Source: an uncultured Bacilli bacterium (GTDB lineage Bacteria > Bacillota_I > Bacilli_A > RF39 > UBA660). From it: 34,449 nt of DNA. Every line of letters begins with the position of its first letter. Position 1 is the stretch's first letter. Of this stretch, positions 30,690 to 34,449 are shown piece by piece. The notes under the pieces were generated by a model, which did no database searches, was not told where the DNA came from, and saw only the letters and a program-made list of their open reading frames with translations. Position numbers and translations under genes: made by a program. The stretch is taken from the NCBI GenBank assembly GCA_947632495.1, contig CANRPL010000004.1, positions 1 through 34,449 of the forward strand, written 5' to 3'.

Positions 30690-31693
30690 ATGCGAACCGA
30701 TGATTTTGATTTCTAGCGCAAACGCCATTAGCGAAGCGTGATAGTTCTAGAATGCTCGTTTTAGATAAAAAAACAGGCGCAATAGAACACAAACATTTTA
30801 GTGATATTATTGACTATTTAACGCCTAATGATGTTCTAGTTTTAAATGATACGAAAGTTATTCCAGCTCGTCTTTATGGAGTAAAGGAAGAGACAGGAGC
30901 AGTAATTGAAGTTTTGATGCTTAAAGATTTAGGTAACAATGTATGGGAATGTTTAACTAGACCAGCTAAAAGAGTTAAAGTAGGAACAATCGTTAAATTT
31001 TCTGACAAATTATCGGCTAAATGTGTTCGTATTAAAGACGAAGGTATTCGTGAATTTGAATTAGTATATGATGGTATTTTATATGAAATATTAGATGAAT
31101 TAGGAGAGATGCCTTTACCTCCATATATTCATGAAAAACTTAAAGATAAAGACCGCTATCAGACGGTATATGCTAAAAATATTGGTAGTGCAGCTGCGCC
31201 TACAGCTGGGCTTCATTTTACAGATGAGTTACTAGATAAAATAGCAGCTAAAGGTATACAGGTACTATATGTAACACTTCATGTCGGATTAGGAACTTTT
31301 AGACCCGTTAATGTTGAGGATGTAACCAAACATAAAATGCATAGTGAATATTATCAAATGACTAAAGAAGTAGCTGACAAATTAAATGAGGCTAAAGCCA
31401 TGGGTAAAAGAATTATTAGTGTCGGTACAACCTCAACAAGAACACTAGAGACAATTATGGGCTTATATGGTCAATTTAAAGAGTGTTCGGGTAATACCGA
31501 GATATTTATCTATCCAGGATTTGAATTTAGGGCTATTGATGCTTTAATTACTAATTTTCATTTACCTAAATCAACGCTTATTATGTTAGTTAGTGCTTTA
31601 GCTGGTAAAGAAAATATCATGAATGCTTATGCTGAAGCCGTTAAAGAGAAATATCGCTTTTTCTCTTTTGGTGATAGTATGTTTATTAAATAA
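30690..31693 (+). pseudogene. queA: queA with a frameshifted 5' end (tRNA ribosyltransferase-isomerase)
   Basis: QueA transfers ribose from S-adenosylmethionine to preQ1 in tRNA during queuosine synthesis. GGAGG and ATG 30690 begin normally with MRTDDFDF, but TAG at 30714 ends that frame. The expected continuation is found in another frame from 30713: LAQTPLAKRDSSRMLVLD, then a complete and well kept body (NDTKVIPARL, AAPTAGLHFT, HVGLGTFRPV, TTSTRTLE, NFHLPKSTL) to 31693. The pieces fit a loss of about 19 bases, six codons plus one base, from the conserved ELPEEL region. An internal ATG at 30752 gives 313 residues but has no ribosome site and lacks the conserved start. It is either a recent inactivating deletion or an assembly error. 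Confidence 0.82.
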
Positions 31694-31728
31694 TATAAAA
31701 GAAATAAAAAGGGTATCAGGAGGGTACC

Positions 31729-32886
31729 ATGGGGGAAATGATTGAGATAATACATCATGTTGATATTGATGATAGATATTTAGATTCTGATGTTGGTGAT
31801 ACAACGAGTGAAGATATTGATGATGAATTTTATGATGAAGTTTATGTCCCAGCCAATATTCAGGAAGAAGAGGAAGGCAATTTTGATGAAGAGACTGCTC
31901 AAATTGTTAGTGATTATATAACAACTGTCTACCGATATATGCCTAAATTGATTGAGAGCTTACATTTGAATAACGTCTATGGATCATATATGGCTGAAAT
32001 AGAAGAGATTAACCGAATTGATAGACCATCTCCTTATGTTTTTCAAACACTTGATTTTTTAAGTATCATTGATATTTGTTCAGATGTTTTAGCGTCTATT
32101 GATCCGCAGGCTAAAAATTTAGTAATCGATAAAATAGCTGATGGCACTTTAATTGTCGGTTCACAACCTAAAACGCGATCACAAATTGGTATTGTTGATG
32201 GTCAACCTGTCGCTATTATCGGTAGATTATATAATATATTTGATATTGCTAGTATCATTCATGAATTATTTCATCTTATTCACTTAGAACATTTTGATAA
32301 TAGGCCAACTGATGATACTTGGTATACAACTACGGAAGCTATTGCCATGACAGGTTCTATGTACACTTTTATGTATATGTATAAACATAATATTTTAAAA
32401 GAAGATGCAAAACAGGCTTTAAAATTATATTTTTGGAAAATTATGTCTATTTGTAATAATGCTTTACTTAATGGCGTTATTTTAGAAACATTTGATACTT
32501 TTCAGACGATTAGTGATGAAACTATGGAGTCCTTAATTAAAAATTATGACTATTCACCATTATGTTCCTATATATTGCATGATAGTAATTTTGAAATGGA
32601 AATACTTTATCATGATAAGGCTACTTACAATTTAGGATTCCCTGCTGCTTTTATGCTCGCTATTAAGATGATTGATGATCCGACTTACTGTGATATTTTT
32701 AGAAGAGAGTTTAGCGTTATTGAATGTCATACTCCTAAAAGTTTCCTTACTAATTTTGGTTTAGAAGGATTAATTGATGATCCTGATTTTATATGCCAAG
32801 CTATGAATTATATAAGCATGGTGCTAGGTGATTTATATACTAATGATGAAATAAAAATTAAACCTTATATGATTGAGATGATGTAG
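31729..32886 (+). CDS. Putative M3-like zinc metallopeptidase
   Basis: The 385-residue protein has a highly acidic first 60 residues, then a helical body. The zincin motif HELFH (H178, E179, H182) is followed 25 residues after the first His by E203 in TTEAIAMTG. This spacing fits gluzincins of the M3 type (oligoendopeptidase F), whose motif is HEFGH...E. The protein is much shorter than M3 enzymes (about 600) and has no signal peptide, so it would act in the cytoplasm. AGGAGGG lies just before ATG 31729 and the gene abuts miaA. I do not know a named family for it; a non-peptidase role is possible. Confidence 0.6.
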   Translation: MGEMIEIIHHVDIDDRYLDSDVGDTTSEDIDDEFYDEVYVPANIQEEEEGNFDEETAQIVSDYITTVYRYMPKLIESLHLNNVYGSYMAEIEEINRIDRPSPYVFQTLDFLSIIDICSDVLASIDPQAKNLVIDKIADGTLIVGSQPKTRSQIGIVDGQPVAIIGRLYNIFDIASIIHELFHLIHLEHFDNRPTDDTWYTTTEAIAMTGSMYTFMYMYKHNILKEDAKQALKLYFWKIMSICNNALLNGVILETFDTFQTISDETMESLIKNYDYSPLCSYILHDSNFEMEILYHDKATYNLGFPAAFMLAIKMIDDPTYCDIFRREFSVIECHTPKSFLTNFGLEGLIDDPDFICQAMNYISMVLGDLYTNDEIKIKPYMIEMM

Positions 32887-33801
32887 ATGATTATTGTAAT
32901 TGTAGGTCCAACTGCGGTTGGTAAAACTAAATTAAGCGTTGAATTAGCCCATTTATTAAATGGTGAAATAATAGGTGCAGATAGTACCCAAATCTATCGG
33001 GGAATGAATGTTGGTACAGCTAAAGTAACAGAGGAAGAAAAAGAAGGCGTTATTCACCATTTAATTGATGTTAAAGATGTAAGAGATACTTATACCGTAT
33101 ATGAGTATCAAAAAGATGCTCGTTTAATTATTGAAGATGTTTTAAATAGACATAAAACACCTATTATTGTAGGTGGAACTGGGCTTTATATTAAAGCTGC
33201 ATTATACGATTATGAATTTGAAGAAGAAACTAAAACCTATGACTACAATGAATTGTCTAATGAAGAATTATATCGTAAATTAAAAGAAATAGATCCCCAA
33301 ACAACTATTCATATGAATAATCGAAAAAGAATAGAAAGAGCGTTAACCAAGTATCAAAATACGGGTACGTTAGGTAGTAACAATGGTAATAATCTTTTAT
33401 ATGATGCTCTTTTTATTGGTTTAACGACTAATAGAGAAGTGTTATATGAACGTATTAACGAACGTGTCGATGCCATGGTTCAAAATGGTTTAATTGAAGA
33501 GGCTCGAAATTTTTATGATCAAAAGATTAGAACTCAAGCTTTAATGACTCCTATTTGTTATAAAGAATTATATGATTACTTTGATGGTAAGTGTTCTTTG
33601 AATGAAGCTCTTGACTTGATTCGTAAACGTAGTCGTAACTACGCTAAAAGGCAATATACATGGTTTAATCATCAGTTGCCAGTTAAATGGTTTGATGTCA
33701 ACTTTGAAGATTTTAATAAGACAATTAACGATGTATATAACTATATTCAAAATAAAAAGAAAGGTTCTTTGTCAAATAGTGTTGGTAGACAAAAAATTTG
33801 A
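32887..33801 (+). CDS. miaA: tRNA dimethylallyltransferase
   Basis: MiaA adds a dimethylallyl group to A37 of tRNAs that read UNN codons. The 304 residues carry the P-loop GPTAVGKT (7-14), GADSTQIYRGMNVGTAK (the family has DSxQxYrxmdigTaK), HHLIDV, VGGTGLYIKA and the C-terminal RNYAKRQYTWFN block, which are all diagnostic. It starts right after the previous stop. A terminator shared with the opposing transposase follows 20 bases past its stop. Confidence 0.95.
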   Translation: MIIVIVGPTAVGKTKLSVELAHLLNGEIIGADSTQIYRGMNVGTAKVTEEEKEGVIHHLIDVKDVRDTYTVYEYQKDARLIIEDVLNRHKTPIIVGGTGLYIKAALYDYEFEEETKTYDYNELSNEELYRKLKEIDPQTTIHMNNRKRIERALTKYQNTGTLGSNNGNNLLYDALFIGLTTNREVLYERINERVDAMVQNGLIEEARNFYDQKIRTQALMTPICYKELYDYFDGKCSLNEALDLIRKRSRNYAKRQYTWFNHQLPVKWFDVNFEDFNKTINDVYNYIQNKKKGSLSNSVGRQKI

Positions 33802-33820
33802 TAAATGAATCTAATTATAG

Positions 33821-33844
33821 AGGATGATGAAAATCATCCTTTTA
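33821..33844. terminator. Bidirectional terminator between miaA and the transposase
   Basis: AGGATGAT (33821-33828) pairs with ATCATCCT (33833-33840) with a GAAA tetraloop on the + strand, then TTTT. On the minus strand the TGA stop of the transposase (33836-33834) is inside the stem. Confidence 0.75.
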
Positions 33845-34449
33845 TAATGCCTTTAACTAAAAATATTCGAGATATAAAGTGATCATATTTTCTATATCCA
33901 AAAGCAATTCTTTTTAATGTTTTGATTAGATTATTTGTTCCTTCTATGATTCCGTTGTTTATATCGTATTTAAATGAGTTCTCTATGTATTCAATATTTT
34001 CTCTATATAGTTTTAAGGCTTGTTTCATTTTATTCGATATGTTTTTATTTGGATGACATACAATATTTTTAAATTTTTTAAAATCTTTGTTTTTAATAGA
34101 ACTAATGATTCCTTGATAACATTCATAAGTAGCTTTTAATTCTTGACTAGTATTAATCATAAAATTAACCATTTCTTTTTGAGATATATTTTTTTGAAAA
34201 TGTTTATTGTAGTGTTTAACATCCGATAAATCTTTTTCATTTTTAACAATTAGTTTCCATAAGTCTTTTAATTTGTTATAATTTTTATTATTCTTTTTAC
34301 ATAAAGAAACTCTAGTAGAGTTTAAAGCAACATAGGCTTGAGTAACAATATGAAATCTATCAATAATAATATTGGCATTTTTAAATAGTTTTTTAGCTAG
34401 GAATATATATCCTGAATAGAAGTCTGTAGAAATAAATTGAACTTTATCT
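33834..34449 (-). mobile_element. ISL3-type transposase, C-terminal part (continues past window)
   Basis: The minus-strand frame is open from the window edge (first full codon at 34448) to TGA at 33834 and gives 204 residues. It has KVQFISTDFYSGYIFLAKKL, then NANIIIDRFHIVTQAYVALN, the D and DRFH motifs of ISL3 family DDE transposases. Near the end comes GIIEGTNNLIKTLKRIAFGYRK, the conserved EGxNNxIK...GYR block holding the catalytic Glu. An internal Met at 34172 is not the start. The N-terminal zinc-finger part and the left and right ends of the element lie outside or are not recognisable here. No stop or frameshift is seen, so the copy could be active. Confidence 0.85.

Noticed and set aside
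30660..30720. preQ1 riboswitch before queA
   Set aside because: The space is filled by the previous gene's terminator and a ribosome site; no preQ1 aptamer-like stem and A-rich tail is visible.

Overview
The window reads as chromosome from an AT-rich Bacillota, most likely an uncultured Bacilli-type lineage on the Mollicutes/Erysipelotrichia side. This assignment is inferred from gene content and was not tested by a search. The code looks standard: TGA is used as a stop by yabP, divIC and the transposase, and Trp is TGG. ClpB lacks its N-domain, as in mycoplasmas, yet sporulation-associated genes are present (spoVG, yabP, a yabQ-like gene, gerQ). Nearly everything is on the + strand in short operons. 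The exceptions are lemA and gerQ, clpP, and the transposase at the right edge.

Layout. 1-3000: end of an unidentified gene, a membrane-tethered lipoprotein and a VirD4/TraG coupling ATPase, which is the tail of a type IV secretion-like operon. 3050-9000: rmuC, a DUF2238-like membrane protein, rnr-smpB (RNA decay and ribosome rescue), spoVG, then yabP-yabQ-divIC in the order known from Bacillus. 8700-12000: two paralogous membrane proteins with a shared pilin-like anchor and Cys-containing linker. One carries a GDPD-type domain and the other an M23 peptidase domain. They flank lemA and gerQ on the opposite strand. 12000-18100: two U32 proteins (tRNA hydroxylation type), greA, inverted clpP, a TGS-type nucleoside kinase and gap. 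18100-22900: a PrsW-type protease, then infC-rpmI-rplT behind an L20 leader attenuator, then CIRCE-controlled clpB. 22900-26700: four tandem Tim44-like/zinc-ribbon paralogues and a small membrane protein. 26700-33800: ruvAB, pssA-psd-hydrolase (phosphatidylethanolamine synthesis), a queA whose 5' end is frameshifted, an M3-like zincin and miaA. 33834-34449: 3' part of an ISL3-type transposase, leaving the window.

Regulatory layout is compact and uniform. Most promoters have an extended -10 (TGN plus a TATAAT-like hexamer). Several sit directly on the U-tract of the previous gene's terminator, and several stop codons are built into terminator stems.

The best leads are the domain-swapped pilin-like anchor pair, the Tim44-like/zinc-ribbon cluster, the L20 protein with a Rho-N/SAP-like tail, the broken queA start, and the M3-like zincin beside miaA.
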